Part shown: piece after piece, positions 32,216 to 44,760 of the stretch | Layout of the letters: every line of letters begins with the position of its first letter | Numbering within the stretch: position 1 is the first letter of the stretch | DNA from: Henckelia pumila | Lineage: Eukaryota > Streptophyta > Magnoliopsida > Lamiales > Gesneriaceae | Length of the DNA: 64,000 nucleotides | NCBI RefSeq assembly: GCF_033568475.1 | Contig: NC_133122.1 | Coordinates: 184,717,449 to 184,781,448 of the forward strand | Direction: 5' to 3' | Translations under genes and position numbers: made by a program | The notes under the pieces: model-generated | The model's input: the letters and a program-made list of their open reading frames with translations, nothing else | Database searches by the model: none | Told to the model about the DNA's origin: nothing

Positions 32216-32935
32216 TTTCCTACTCTTATTGACTGATAGATACTGGTGAGTCTCTTTCCTTCTTATCGAAGAATCTGTTTAATATTTATCGTGCCTCTAA
32301 TTTTTGTCGGGTTGTTCGAATTGACGAACACTCCTGTAGTGTTGTTAATTTTCTATTAACAAGATCTTTCAGAAGTATTAGTTGAAGCTAGGAATTCTTA
32401 TCAATGATTTGCTTGTATTTTTTGAATGAGAATTGTACTGATCATTCAGAGCTTTTGAGAATCGTATTTTAGATTTTGGTGCCGAACAGTTGTATGCTAA
32501 TCTTCGATGCTTGAATTCTGATTGGACCGAGTTAAATTTCCTATAATTTATGATCTGGTGATGGAAATTCTGTTGATCAGCACTCCAGTATTCTTGAACT
32601 CGGTACGGATGATCTTTCTGTACTCAATATTTCTTCTTATCAAGAATTTTGGATATACTCTTATTCAGAGGAATCGCGCTCTAGTCTAGACATCGAGGTA
32701 GCTAAAGACGCTCGAGACTCAAGGTCTGGCTCTGGACTTGAGCTCGTAGCGATCTTATTGATTGGAAGATTTGGCATCGTTTCATACGAGGAGATTTCCG
32801 CGATCTTTTCTAATCTTAGAAGTCGAAGGATTTATTCTTATTTTATCTACTATCTGATTTTGATTGTCTGATTGATGAAATTTGCTACCGTATTCCGTAC
32901 AGAAGGACTTTTAGTCAAGATCAGAGGATGGATAT
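32216..32935 (+). pseudogene. Gypsy A pol remnant, copy 2, left part
   Basis: This parallels 27480-28230 of copy 1 almost base for base. It is interrupted at 32936 by a solo LTR, resumes at 35098-35319, is interrupted again by the 7.2-kb element, and ends at 42494-42802. The joined length is 2755 bp. Confidence 0.7.
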
Positions 32936-35097
32936 TGTAAGGCCCGAGATTATTTAATTTTAATTCGAGAATATTTAATTTGGAAATATTTAGAGTTTAG
33001 AATTAAATTCTAATATTCTTAAATGAATAAGGATTGAAATTGAATTAAATTGCTTTTCTGGGGACTGAATTGAAAATAGCCAAAAGTTCAGGGACTAAAC
33101 TACAAATAGGCTTATATTTATCTTATTTTCCACCTATTATTCAGTCATCACACGTGAATGAGCAGAAAAGAAAAGGAAGAAGAACAGAAAACCTCCAAGA
33201 CGCCATTTTCATCCGGTTAAAGCTTAGATATCTTGTGATCCGGCCGTCAGAAATTCGAGATAAATATATATCTGCGATCACCGCTCCAAGAGCTTCGTTT
33301 TGGTACAACTTTTATTCAGTTCTTTCATACTTTATTTTTATGTTAAAGATGGTCTGTTCTTATTTCTGATTATATATGTGCTTGAGTTAGTACCGGTTTC
33401 ATATTCGCAGACGGTTCGGAAAAAGATCGTTGTTCCGATTTTATATGATTTTAGAAAGCAAAATTAGAACATTACCATGTCTGAATGCTACTGATTTTTA
33501 TGTTATTGAGCTGATATGGTAGAGATTATGTTGGGAATTGATTGTTGGATTGATTGTGATATTGTTTCGGTTGCCGGTTTTTAGGCGTTACACCGTCGAA
33601 TTCAGAATTGCTACACTTTCAAGCCTATTGAAGTAGCTATGTCTAGATGGAGTTTTTAGTTGATCTTTGAGCTTATGATACTTCATTTTCAGATTTTTTT
33701 TGAAGTGTTAGAACTCGGGAATTCAACGTTCGAATCGGAATAGAAAAGCTTGAGGTTTGAAGTAGTTTGATTGCTTGAATTGCAACGATTTCGAACAGAT
33801 TTTGATATGCAGTTTTGATCTTGTATTTTCAGACTTGAAGTACTTTCAGACTCGATATTGAAAGGTATAAATGACAGCTAATCCAGATGGGATAATTCAT
33901 ACTCGAAATAGTTATGATTTTCGAGTATTCCCTTGTTAATCACATACTTGTTTGATTATGTGTCTTATGTGATTAAATGATTTTCTTGCTTTGCTTGCTT
34001 ATTTGAGTAGATGTTCAAGATGTTTTACAGTCTTTAATGCATACAGATTATGTTGCATTCATCTTGAACTCTATCCTAAAAAGCTTAGAGGGCTGAAAGG
34101 CCTAGAGTGCATATGACGTTTGGAGGACTGTAGTTGAGTGACACGGAATGTAGATTTACTTCCAGAGCTAGATGACTCACTATAGTTGCACCAAATTCAG
34201 GGAAAATGAGATACTTGACGTCACCTTGATTGGTGAGTTGGTGATTGGTTAAGATTTTATTCCCCGGGATCCCAAGAACCAATATTCGATTGATATCAGA
34301 CTTGATAGCCTTCATTTGAAACATGCATTGCATTCATGTTTATTATATTGCATGTTTTATTGTTTATACTGGGATTTTATTCTCATCGGAATTATTCGGC
34401 TATTGCTGTGTTTTGTATGTGTGCATGGCAATAGGTGGGGCAGGAGCTGGTCAGACTCGACGTGAATAGCTGGAGATCGAGTTTTAGCATGTGAGGACTC
34501 GGGTTTTAAGCAAGAGAACATGTATTTTGAATTGTTAAACATGTTAGAACACAAACAAGAACCTTTGTATATATGTTTGCAAGTACTCGTTTATATTTGA
34601 TGTTGTGTATCCTAGATGAAGGGATTAATGTAGTATACATGTTTATGACTGGGTAGTTGAATAAGAATGCATGTAAATGAGGTTTAAGATTGAATAAGAG
34701 TTGTATATCTCATGTTTACATTTGTGAAATGTTTAATTCTGAATTTTTAGTACAGGGCACGGACCCCGTGCTAAGGTCCGTTCAGGGGTCCGGGTGCACT
34801 CTGCCTTGAAATCCTTTTTTTTTGAATTTTGCCTTGGGCACGAACCCAGTTCCAGAAGAGGAACGAACCCCATGCCTTGGGTCCGTGCAGGGTCCGGATC
34901 AAGGTCCGTGTGTGGTCTATCCGGGGAAAAAAAATTTATTCTTTTCGCGACGTGTTTTCACGTCGCCAAATGTAAGGTTTTGCGTCGCCAAATGTCCTGT
35001 ATTATTTATTTGATTATTAAGCCGACTAATATTCAGATTGAATATTTATAGTTATTAATTGCCCTGTAAGATTAGATTAGCACCCGAGGTCCCCACA
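32936..35097 (+). mobile_element. Solo LTR of a related Gypsy family, TSD GATAT
   Basis: 2162 bp, starting TGTAAGGCCCGAG and ending GAGGTCCCCACA, flanked by GATAT at 32931-32935 and 35098-35102. There is no primer-binding site, polypurine tract or internal coding sequence, so LTR-LTR recombination removed the rest. A block near 34380-34450 (AGGTGGGGCAGGA and flanks) is shared with the Gypsy A LTRs, so the families are related. A GC-rich GGTCCG-repeat cluster lies at about 34750-34920. ORFs inside it are not genes. Confidence 0.88.
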
Positions 35098-35319
35098 GAT
35101 ATTTTGTCAGAGGTCGTCAGATGTCATGTTTTGCCGAAGTCTGTCAGTTTAGACAGAGATCCTTCATGCACTCGTTCTTTCGACATAGACTTCGAAGAGA
35201 CATTTGTTGTTTGATTACAACGTATTTTATTTCAATATCCTCAGAACGAAGGACAGTCAGATCGGATGAGACAAACGTTAGAGGAGATGCCATGAGCAGT
35301 AGTGCTCGACTTAGCACTA
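35098..35319 (+). pseudogene. Gypsy A integrase remnant, copy 2, middle part
   Basis: It continues the sequence broken at 32935, matching 28226-28435 of copy 1 (MSCFAEVCQFRQRSF in one frame, SLDRDPSC in another). It is broken again at CACTA (35315-35319), the target site of the next element. Confidence 0.7.
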
Positions 35320-36726
35320 TGTAGTAGCCCGGTTCCATTTTACAAGATTAATTGATTTTAAACATGTTAGAAAATGACATATAATTTTAAAAGTATCAAA
35401 ACATATTTAAGGAGTCCTTAATTGGTGAAAATAAGTGGAAAATCAGATCTGGAACGTCCGAAAATGGTGGGGTAGGTCCCGGGGGTCCAAAAATGACTTT
35501 GGAAGGACCAAAACAGTTCGAAGCACACGGACCACTTCGGGCCCTCCGAACCCGAGTTCGGACCGTCCAAACTCAGTAGAGACAGATGTATTAAAGGCTC
35601 GGACAAGTGGCAGTTCGGACCGTCCGAACCTCGCCTATAAATAGAAGTCCGAATTCCTCATTTTGAAGTGCTAAATCCTCTCCTTGGCCCATGTTAGTTC
35701 GTTTTACGAGCTTTTGGGTACTCTTATTTTAAGAGTTGGAGTAGGAATTAATATTTTTTTTTAGCGGACAGTGTCCGTAGTAGCAGCCAGGCGGCGGAGC
35801 TCTGGCAAGGCGTCCAGGGGTTGTAACTAGGCTATGCCCAGGCTTTGGGGCATGCAACATCAGCGGGCTGACGACGGACGAAGGTATGGATTTGATTCCC
35901 TATAGTAAATAGGGAGTAGGCTATAGTTTAATTAAGGATTTTAGAGCCTAGTAGGTGATGTTTGGCATGCTAGGTAATGCATGGGTATTTATGTTGTAGT
36001 GTTGCATGGTAGGCTTGGACCTAGATGGGAGCTTCTAGGATCTGCCTTAGAAAGGTACGAAAGTATTATTCGAGATATCCAGATTGAGTATGCATGTATT
36101 ATGTGTTTGCATGGATTATGTGATTGCATGTTTTATATGCCTTTATATACAGCATGTCATGACTGTATGTTGCATACATGAGCATATTGAGCTTTTACCT
36201 TAGAGGTATCCTGTAGTAGGGCGCTCACCCTACGAGTTGTGGATGGTTGGATACGTAAGTCTTATGTCAGGTCACCGTGATGGTTGGACATATGTACTAG
36301 TATCAGGTCACCATTATCCACTGGGTATATGAGCCACCTCCTAATGCGACGACGCAGCGTGCTATATACCCTGGGCCCGGTATTTGAGCTTGTTTCTTGA
36401 CCCAAAAGTCTTGGTACCCAGTTCACTTGCATACATGCACACATAACACCGTATACTCTTACTCTCGTACTGAGCATGTTAGGCTCACTTCCGGTTATTT
36501 TCTGTTGGCTGGATGCCCTATTCCATGGGGTAGTTGCAGGTAGTTCTCCCGGGGACAGGGAGGTTAGGTGGTGACCAAGGCTGGATATCAGGGTTGACCA
36601 CTAGGTTTTTCCTACCTGGTATTATTTTATTTTAAGATTCCGCAGTTACTCTGATTAAAGATTATTTTATTGATTATTGCATGCTTAAGTTCTGATTAGT
36701 AGGTGATCACGGCGCGGGTCACTACA
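35320..36726 (+). repeat. Element B 5' LTR
   Basis: 1407 bp, TGTAGTAGCCCGG...GGGTCACTACA. A TATA box TATAAATA is at 35636-35643. Immediately upstream is the palindrome GTTCGGACCGTCCGAAC (35613-35629). An earlier, one-base-damaged copy of the palindrome is near 35555-35571. Confidence 0.92.
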
Positions 36727-36730
36727 TTTA

Positions 36731-36742
36731 TGGTATCAGAGC
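36731..36742 (+). other. Primer-binding site of element B
   Basis: TGGTATCAGAGC lies four bases after the 5' LTR. Confidence 0.9.
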
Positions 36743-39690
36743 ATGCAATAAGATTCTTTGGGACATAGTATTGATTTTGGGTTATCCTTTGTAGGATTAC
36801 AATTTGGTTTCAATGACGATAGCAGTATCAGGAATTGGAATAGCAGGATGTCTAGGCTTTTCCAAGATCGTCATTGCCAAGGTTGGCAGCAGGAGTTCGT
36901 ATTATGTGGATCCCAGCAGGATGGAGCTAGAAGAGAAGATCCAGTTTTCAACGCCAGGCACTTCTCCAGGTTGAACGAAATGTGTGACATGTAGTCATCC
37001 ATTCTGAGTCGACCAAGGAAGCCACCCCGAAAGACTCTCCACTAGTAGTTGGAGAGATTGACGAGAAAATCTTGTCTCATCTACCAGATAAGGAACCAAA
37101 AAATATTGGAAGGATCCGATAGATTAGAAAGATTTTATCTTTTAGATCTTGAGATGAAGAAGTTCTGCTGACATGAGTAGCAGATGAGAAACTTCATGTT
37201 CAATCAGTAGACGGAATGAAAGACTTCCGCATGAGTTTAAATACTGTATTTTGTTGTAAACAGTATTTCAATTGTAATCAGATGTATTAAAGATTTCAGT
37301 ATTTGATGTACTCAGTTATTGTTGTATTGTACATCTTTCAGTGTAATCTTTTGACTAAGTTATGTATTACATGAGATTGTGATAAAGATTTTATTAGAAC
37401 CTGGATTTGTGGTTCAAGTGTTGTAATCTTTGAGATTAACTTGGTTATTTTGAATAAAAGACTGATTATTGTTTTAATGAGTACTTGGGATTTTACATGT
37501 TTTCATTGAATAGTTCTAGATGTTTTACCTAGAATATTCTTGTAAGCCAAGTGTTTCCCAGAGATGATGTGACTCATCAGGATGCATGAATGTTTGTTCT
37601 AGACGGATTTCCTCAGAGCATTTGGCTGTTTTGATCTTTTTAGGTTGTTACCTAGTGATGATGGATTTTCAACAGGGTGATAGACTAAGTAATACCAAGA
37701 GTTGTGGATTGTGACCAGTACTAAACATGAGGAAGCACGACCTTAGTCGGTATTACTCTGGAAGTTTTCATACTTCAGAGGTTGTTTTGGAGGCCTTGTA
37801 CTCCAGGGACTATATAGGAAAGGTTACTCAGTCTGGAAATTTGGCAACAATCACAACAGGGTATGGCTTTGGATAGGACAGATACCAGGTGTGGTATCAA
37901 GGTTTAGTTCTCGTATGTTTGAGATAAAGTTGTTCCGTTGTCAGAATAGTCTTGGAATGGATTTTTCCTTGACAAGTAATTGTTCTGAGTAGATAAGTTT
38001 TAATCTTGATTTGTGATTTTGGGATTTAATCCAGGAGATTAGTTGAATTGATATTCAACAGGATTTAATTATCAGATGCTTGCAGACTCGGGATTTGAGT
38101 TGTGCCTCTACAGAGAATTTTTCCTTGACCAATGATTTTGGTCCAGATAGGAATGTTGCATAATATCAGAGACTCGGGGATGAGTTATGCCAGGGTGCTC
38201 TTGACTGTCGGGTTCCGAGATGGTATAGTAAGTGAGACCTTATGTCGGTGTATTTTGGAAGGATTCTTTTGTTCCAGTTTGGCATTATAGGAAGACTTAT
38301 CTCAGTCTCGTTGTATGTACAGTCATAGCAATAGGTATAACTATCAGGAGAATATCCAGGATTTATTTGAGTCTTCTGGAATTATACTTGGTACTGGATT
38401 AGTTCCAAGGGATTTGAGTTATCATCTGAATTCATCAGAGATACAGACTTTGGTTTCCGTGGACAGCATAGTCTTGGAAAGGATTCCTTGACAAGTGAAT
38501 ATTCTGAACGGGTAGTTCTCGCATGTGATACTGGGGGAGAACCAGGAGGTTTTACCAGTATTGTCTGATTATATCAGAGGAATAATTAGTGATCAGGATC
38601 TTGATTACAAGATGAATAGGAAATTCTAAGTAATGAGTTTACTTAGGTAAGTTTTCCTGTAAGAATGGAATTTTATTGATGGGCTATCAAGCAAAGAAGA
38701 ATTTTATCAGGGCACTGTGATGACTTATACTGGGAGATGTGAACTGTGATCAACGATAGACATGGGAGAGTATATTTCCATTAATATTCTGGAAGTCTTT
38801 TGTACTTCAGAAGGGGATGGAAAATTTACTCAGTCTAGAGATCATTGCAACAGTTACGCTTGAAAAGATACTCGATTCTATTGAGAGATGTCATGAGCCT
38901 GCTAAGTTACAACATGGATTCGTCAGTATGAGAATTCACTTGGATAGTGAAAGTTGAGCACTTAGGTGTTCATGTATGTTTTGAAATGGTTAGTTAAATT
39001 GGTGCAAGTTTGGTTCCCAATGACTATTTGCAACTATTTGTCTAAGGTAGATAAAGATGTTATAACCCCGTGATGGGGGAGCTAAATATTCTTTTGCATA
39101 AAGAACGATTGAAATTGTTCACTTTTTGGTAGACTGATAAGATGAGTATAGTACTCAGATATTTAGTTCTCAAGAATGATTTGCAGTAATTCTCGGACTT
39201 CAGTGTCAGAAATTGATCTAGAAAGCGTTGAATTTTAATGAATACTAACATGATAGCATCAAGTCTTTAGACATGGAAAAATGATAGCAGCTGAGATCTA
39301 AGGTTATCAGATCCAGCGGGATTGTTATCACCAATTTTTTGGGATGTCTATTGGATGCGTTAGGTCATTTATTAGTCTGATTCAATGAGATTGAATCAGG
39401 GGTTAGCTAGATTTTTTTGGTTTAAGGACTTTGCCAAAGAATGATAAAACAGTTTTGTTCATCTAATAACGTAAGTCTGAATTCAGCAAGGAATTGTTAT
39501 CCGTGGCAGGATAATCAGTATTCTCATTTTCAGATGTTATCTCAAGTTATGAGATATATGTCATTATATTAGTACTAGATATTGTACTGATCGAATTTTG
39601 AGTCAATAATAATATTTGTATTGATATTTCCAAGAAGAGAACCTGAGGGATTCAGGAAATCAAGAATTGTGGACAACGACGTTGTCACAG
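36743..39690 (+). other. Element B internal region without recognisable gag, protease or RT
   Basis: Apart from a 78-residue open stretch at 36758 with no clear domain, this 2.9 kb has no retrotransposon protein signature in the frames I read. It does contain diverged internal repeats. TTCCTTGACAAGT occurs near 37967 and 38488, a CTGGAAGT...TACTTCAGA...ACTCAGTCT block near 37760-37850 and 38790-38850, and GACTCGG...GAGTT near 38090 and 38170. It may be replaced or extremely decayed sequence. Confidence 0.5.
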
Positions 39691-39719
39691 GTGTTATGAC
39701 AAGTGTTAGTCATAAAGTA

Positions 39720-40939
39720 TGAGAACCCTTTTGGTATATAAAGATTTTCGTATGAGGTTTTTTCTGGTGGAAAGGAATGAAAAGGAGTGTGTATCTCTAT
39801 GTTTCTAGATGTTTGGTGTGTCAGCAAGTCAAGGCAGAGCACCAACGACCTGGGGGGTTGCTTCACAGTTTATTAATTCCTGAGTGGAAATGGGAGTTGA
39901 TCATGATGGACTTCGTGACCCATTTACCGGTGAGCTCGAGGGATTGTGATGCTATCTGGGTTGTGGTGGACCGACTCACCAAGTCAGCACATTCATTCCT
40001 TATAATCGGGACTACAGTTTTGATAGGATGGCATGGTTGTACATCCAGGAGATTGTTCGATTGCATGGACTGCCTTTGAGCATAGTCAGCGATCGAGATC
40101 CCAGGTTTACTTCCAGGTTTTGGGGGAGTCTTCAGCGTGCTATGGGTACTACTCTTAACTTGAGTACAACATATCACCCAGAGACTGACGGACAGTCAGA
40201 GCGCACGATCCGTACTCTTGAAGACATGTTGCGAGCATGTTCTGTGGATTTTGGTCCAGCATGGCAAGATCAGTTGCCATTGATTGAATTCACATACAAC
40301 AACACTCGTAGTATTGGGATGGCTCCGTTTGAGGCGTTGTATGGGCGACGTTGTCGTACTCCTCTGTTTTGGAAAGAAGTGGGGGAGCGACGGATAGAGG
40401 GACCAGAGTTAGTCCAACAGATTTTTGATATTGTTGGGCAAATCAAGAAGAGAATTGAGGTTGCGCAGGATTGACAGGCTAGCTATGCGAATGTCAAGCG
40501 CAGACCTTTACAGTTTGAGGAGAGTGAGAAATTATTCCTGAAAGTCTCACCATTTCGCAGGATTTTGAGATTCGGTCTCAAGGGTAAGCTATCTCCTAAG
40601 TACATTGGTCCATTTGAGATTCTGGAAAGTGTTGGAGATCTGGCTTACAGGTTGGCGTTACCGCCGTATTTGTCAAGTATTCACGACGTGTTCCATGTTT
40701 CACTGTTATGACGGTATGTGACAGATGAGTCTCATATCTTACAGCCTTCTGAAGTACAGTTGGATACTAATTTGACATATGTAGAGAGACCTTTGCGTGT
40801 CATAGTTCATAAGGATAAGGTGTTATGCAACAAAACCATTCCTCTTGTTCTAGTTCAGTGGCAGCGCCGAGGCACCGAGGAGGCCACTTGGAAACTTGAG
40901 AGTCGTATGCGTACAGATTATCCAGAGTTATTCTGAATT
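39720..40939 (+). pseudogene. Element B integrase and chromodomain-like tail (broken)
   Basis: The segment at 39777-40010 reads the integrase zinc-finger tail and first catalytic part (RCLVCQQVKAEHQRPGG, WKWELIMMDFVTHLP, VVVDRLTKSAH). A frameshift near 40015-40025 leads to 40028-40474 with IVSDRDPRFTSRFW, YHPETDGQSERTIRTLEDML and IEFTYNNTRSIGMAPFEALYGR. In-frame TGA codons at about 40472 and 40708 interrupt the C-terminal part ([26 protein letters not shown]). The tail to 40936 (VLVQWQRRGTEEATWKLE) is the chromodomain-like end typical of Tekay/Del chromoviruses. TGA in place of CGA is consistent with CpG deamination. Confidence 0.88.
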
Positions 40940-41063
40940 GTCGTATTTTCAGATTGTAACTTGTAAAATGAATCAGTTTGAATAAAAGATGTTTATTCGG
41001 TATTTTACTGCATTCAGTACTTAAGAATGTTCGAGGACAAAATATCTTAAGTATGGGGGAGAA

Positions 41064-42493
41064 TGTAGTAGTCCGATTCCATTTTACAAGATTAAGTGAC
41101 TTTAAACATGTTAGAAAATGACATATAATTTTATAAGTGTCAAAACATGTTTAAGGAGTCCTTATTTGGTGAAAATAAGTGGAAAATCAGATCCGGAACG
41201 TCCGAAAATGGTGGGGTAGGTCCCGGGGATCCAAAAATGACTTCAGAAGGACCAAAACAGTTTGGAGCACACAGATCACTTCGGGCCCTCCGAACAGTTT
41301 GGGCACTCCGAACCCGAGTTCGGACCGTCCGAACTCAGCAGAGACAGATGTCTTAAAGGCTCGAACAAGTGGCAGTTCGGACCGTCCGAACTTCGCCTAT
41401 AAATAGAGGTCCGAATTCCTCATTTTGAAGTGCTAAATCCTCTCCTTGGCCCATGTTAGTTCGTTTTACGAGCTTTTGGGTACTCTTATTTTAAGAGTTG
41501 GAGTAGGAATTAGTATTTTTTTTAGCGGACAGTGTCCGCAGTAGCAGCCAGACGGCGGAGCTCTGGCGAGGCATCCAGGGGTCGTAACTAGGCTATGCCC
41601 AGGCTCTGGGGCATGCAACATCAGCGGGCTGACGACGGACGACAGACGAAGGTATGGCTTTGATTCCCTATAGTAAATAGGGAGTAGGCTATAGTTTAAT
41701 TAAGGATTTTAGAGCCTAGTAGGTGATGTTTGGCATGCTAGGTAATGCATGGGTATTTATGTTGTAGTGTTGCATGGTAGGCTTGGACCTAGATGAGAGC
41801 TTCTAGGATCTGCCTTAGAAAGGTACGGAAGTATTATTCGAGATATCCAGATTGAGTATGCATGTATTATGTGTTTGCATGGATTATGTGATTGCATGTT
41901 TTATATGCCTTTATATACAGCATGTCATGACTGTATGTTGCATACATGAGCATATTGAGCTTTTACCTTAGAGGTATCCTGTAGTAGGGCGCTCACCCTA
42001 CGAGTTGTGGATGGCTGGATACGTAAGTCTTATGTCAGGTCACCGTGATGGTTGGACATATGTACTAGTATCAGGTCACCATTATCCACTGGGTATATGA
42101 GCCACCTCCTGATGCGACGGCGCAGCGTGCTATATACCCTGGGCCCGGTCTTTGAGCTTGTTTCCTGACCTGAGAGTCTTGGTACCCAGTTCACTTGCAT
42201 ACATGCACACATAACACCGTATACTCATAATCTCGTACTGAGCATGTTAGGCTCACTTTCGGTTATTTTCTGTTGGCTGGATGCCCTATTCCATGGGGCA
42301 GTTGCAGGAAGTTCTCCCGGGGACAGGGAGGTTAGGTGGTGACAAGGCTGGATATCAGGGTTGACCACTAGGTTTTTCCTACCTGGTATTATTTTATTTT
42401 AAGATTCCGCAGTTACTTTGATTAAAGATTATTTTATTGATTATTGCATGCTTAAGTTCTGATTAGTAGGTGATCACGGCGCGGGTCACTACA
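41064..42493 (+). repeat. Element B 3' LTR
   Basis: 1430 bp. The TATA box TATAAATA is at 41398-41405. Two intact GTTCGGACCGTCCGAAC palindromes (41318-41334, 41375-41391) lie upstream. It is 23 bp longer than the 5' LTR, mainly because of an additional CCGAAC-type unit near 41288-41312. Confidence 0.92.
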
Positions 42494-42802
42494 CACTAGT
42501 TGACAGAATCCTTGATTCTTGTGGAGACTTCGTACAACGACAACTATTTGATAAATTATTGAAGGCACTTTTCAAGAGTTGTACGAGAAGAGAGGAAGAT
42601 CCCCGTTAATTCGAAATAATTTTCTGTGTCACATGAGTTGGAACCAGAGATGATTCGATTTGTGACTAAGCATAAAAGGATTTTCTGACGAGAATGAGTC
42701 AACTTTTGATTGATGAACTTGAAGGAGTAATTTGAGAGATAGAGTTCGTGTTGGAACCGTTTTAGATTTCGAGAACGAAATCTTTTCTTAGATGGGGAGA
42801 AT
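42494..42802 (+). pseudogene. Gypsy A 3' internal end, copy 2
   Basis: It resumes Gypsy A at CACTAGTTGACAGAATCC and matches 28441-28749. It ends in the purine-rich GATGGGGAGAAT tract before LTR 3. Confidence 0.8.
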
Positions 42803-44760
42803 TGTAAAGCCCCGAATTTATCTTAATTGACTTTATTTGAGATAATCAGAGATAACAGAGTTCAAGAGCCGACTTGATTTTGATCAGAGTCTATTTTGCA
42901 AATTTTGGATTTTTCAGGGACTAAAATGCAAATTTGGGAATTGTTACATATTTAAGAAAGATTTGACTTCTTCTTCTCCATTTCCTCCCTCTCCAATTCG
43001 GTTTCCTCCATTAGAAATGCCTCCCAAGTTTCTCCAAGCTTTGTGATTTCAGTTTCCGATCGATCCGTCCGTTAGAAATTATTTTTGAAGGCAGATTAGA
43101 GAGCACGACTACGAGAGCTTCGTTCTATAGTAAGTATTTCTCCGATCAGTTATACTTCTATTTCCGAATGTTGTTAGAATCGACTGAGTTTTGGATATGT
43201 TGTTCTTGAGCTAGCTCTTAATGTTTATTCTCAGTCAGTTTTGAAATAGAGCGTCGTTCAGATTTGTTATGAATTTTCTTATGATATTCGAGAATTGGAG
43301 TTTTGAGATTTGTTTGTTTTGAGTTGTTATTGATGTTGTGATATTGATTTGAGTTAGTATCGATATTATACTATTGTATGTGTTTCCAGTTTGATCAGAA
43401 AATAGTCCTTATGCCGCCAGTTTGAATTTGGGATTTTTGAACCGTTTGAGTTGATGAACTTTGGCTATTGAGTTTGTTCGTCGTTGTTGATCTTCCTTTG
43501 GCCTCCGTAAAGATTCGTTCGAAGGCCGTTGAGTTGCGAGGTTGCAGGAGTTGAATCACTTTGAAGATTGTAGCCGGTATATTATCGATTTCTTATTATC
43601 GATTGAGGAAGTTTGAATGAGTTTTGAATGAGATTTTATTGCTTTACAGATTTGAGGATTGTGAAGTATCGAGAAAGGTATAAGACGACTTAGACTTGAA
43701 TGAAACGATTAACTCGAATCCGGCTTGATTCGAGTGTTCCGAAAAAATCACATACTTGCATGTTAACCGATTTGCTTGACTTTAGTTGAATGAGTTATGA
43801 TTTGCATTGAATTCATATTGAGCCAAATGATTTATTTCATTTTGAATTAGACGTTCTGAGAATTATAGCAGGGGGCATTGGCAGGCGAATTACTGCAATG
43901 ACCGACTTAACTCTCTATACTTGCTTTAGAGTCTAGAGGATTGAAGTACACATCATCCACATCGAAAGGGGAGTTCGGTGTGATTGTTTGTGGTATTTTA
44001 TCCTCGGGATCCCAATCGAAGAAGAAGAGAATAACCGGAGTACCTTTGATTATCCAGACTTGATAATCCCGGATTTTAAAGACATGCATTTCATTTTAGA
44101 TTTCTCTTGAATTTCTTTGCTGATAATTGAATATCATGAGTTGATGTTTTAATTGATATTGCATGTTTGTTGCTTATACTGGGAATATTATTTTTATCGG
44201 ATTATCCGACTGTTGTTTTGTCTTTGTATGTGTGTTTAGCGACAGGTGGGGCTGGACCGAGTCAGAGATCGCATGGCTAGGTGGTCGAGTTGATAGAGTA
44301 AGGTCTTGGTGGTTTAGAAGTCGAATATGTAATCGAACTTAGATTGCATTCGAACTCGTTATGTTTTGTATTGAATAAACTAGACTGAAGCATGTTCTAC
44401 TAGTTTGAGATTGTGTAACTCTAGAACTATCTTGTATTATGGATTGAATGTTGTCGTTGTATGTATTATGAATCTTGTTATGTTTGAAATGGATATTGGT
44501 TTGAGTTGGCGAGTTGATTTCTTTTTTTTTTTTGTTATGGTGCAAGGGGCGCCCGATCTGCAGTTTTTAGCAGATCGAGCGCACCCCCTTTTGAGTAAAA
44601 AAGCAGGGCTGTTGTTTTGGCCGCGCCTGAGCGATAGTTTTCTACCGCTCGAGCGCGGCACCCTTTTAAAAAAAAATTTCTTTTATGCTTTTAGTTTTGA
44701 ATCTTATATGCTTAATTATTGTTTAATTCGAGATTAGATGTTTAGAACCGAGGTCTCACA
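42803..44760 (+). repeat. Gypsy A LTR 3 (outer 3')
   Basis: 1958 bp, TGTAAAGCCCC...GGTCTCACA, followed by the TSD TTAGC at 44761-44765 that pairs with 24024-24028. The GC-rich hairpin island is at about 44545-44665. Confidence 0.9.

Larger units (their letters stand above)
35320..42493 (+). mobile_element. Gypsy chromovirus element B, nested, TSD CACTA
   Basis: 7174 bp, with LTRs at 35320-36726 and 41064-42493, TSD CACTA at 35315-35319 and 42494-42498, primer-binding site at 36731 and a purine tract (ATGGGGGAGAA) at about 41053-41063. The internal region of 4337 bp keeps only the integrase end and a chromodomain-like tail. Protease, RT and RNase H are not recognisable. LTR differences, including a 23-bp length change, show it is older than the Copia element but younger than the Gypsy A copy it sits in. 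Confidence 0.93.
24029..44760 (+). mobile_element. Gypsy chromovirus tandem complex: LTR-int-LTR-int-LTR, with nested insertions
   Basis: Three related LTRs lie at 24029-25992, 28750-30701 and 42803-44760. Only the outermost pair is flanked by the TSD TTAGC (24024-24028 and 44761-44765), so the array stems from one insertion and later LTR-LTR unequal recombination. Internal region 1 is 25993-28749. Internal region 2 is 30702-42802 and contains a solo LTR and a 7.2-kb element. Both internal regions have a TGGTATCAGAGC primer-binding site, gag, a protease scrap and integrase scraps, but no RT or RNase H. The gag type and the family resemblance to the integrase/chromodomain element at 35320 suggest the Tekay/Del lineage. 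This is inferred. Confidence 0.88.

Noticed and set aside
34794..35051. Arg/Gly-rich ORFs near the end of the solo LTR
   Set aside because: They read through GGTCCG repeats inside an LTR; there is no retrotransposon or host protein similarity.
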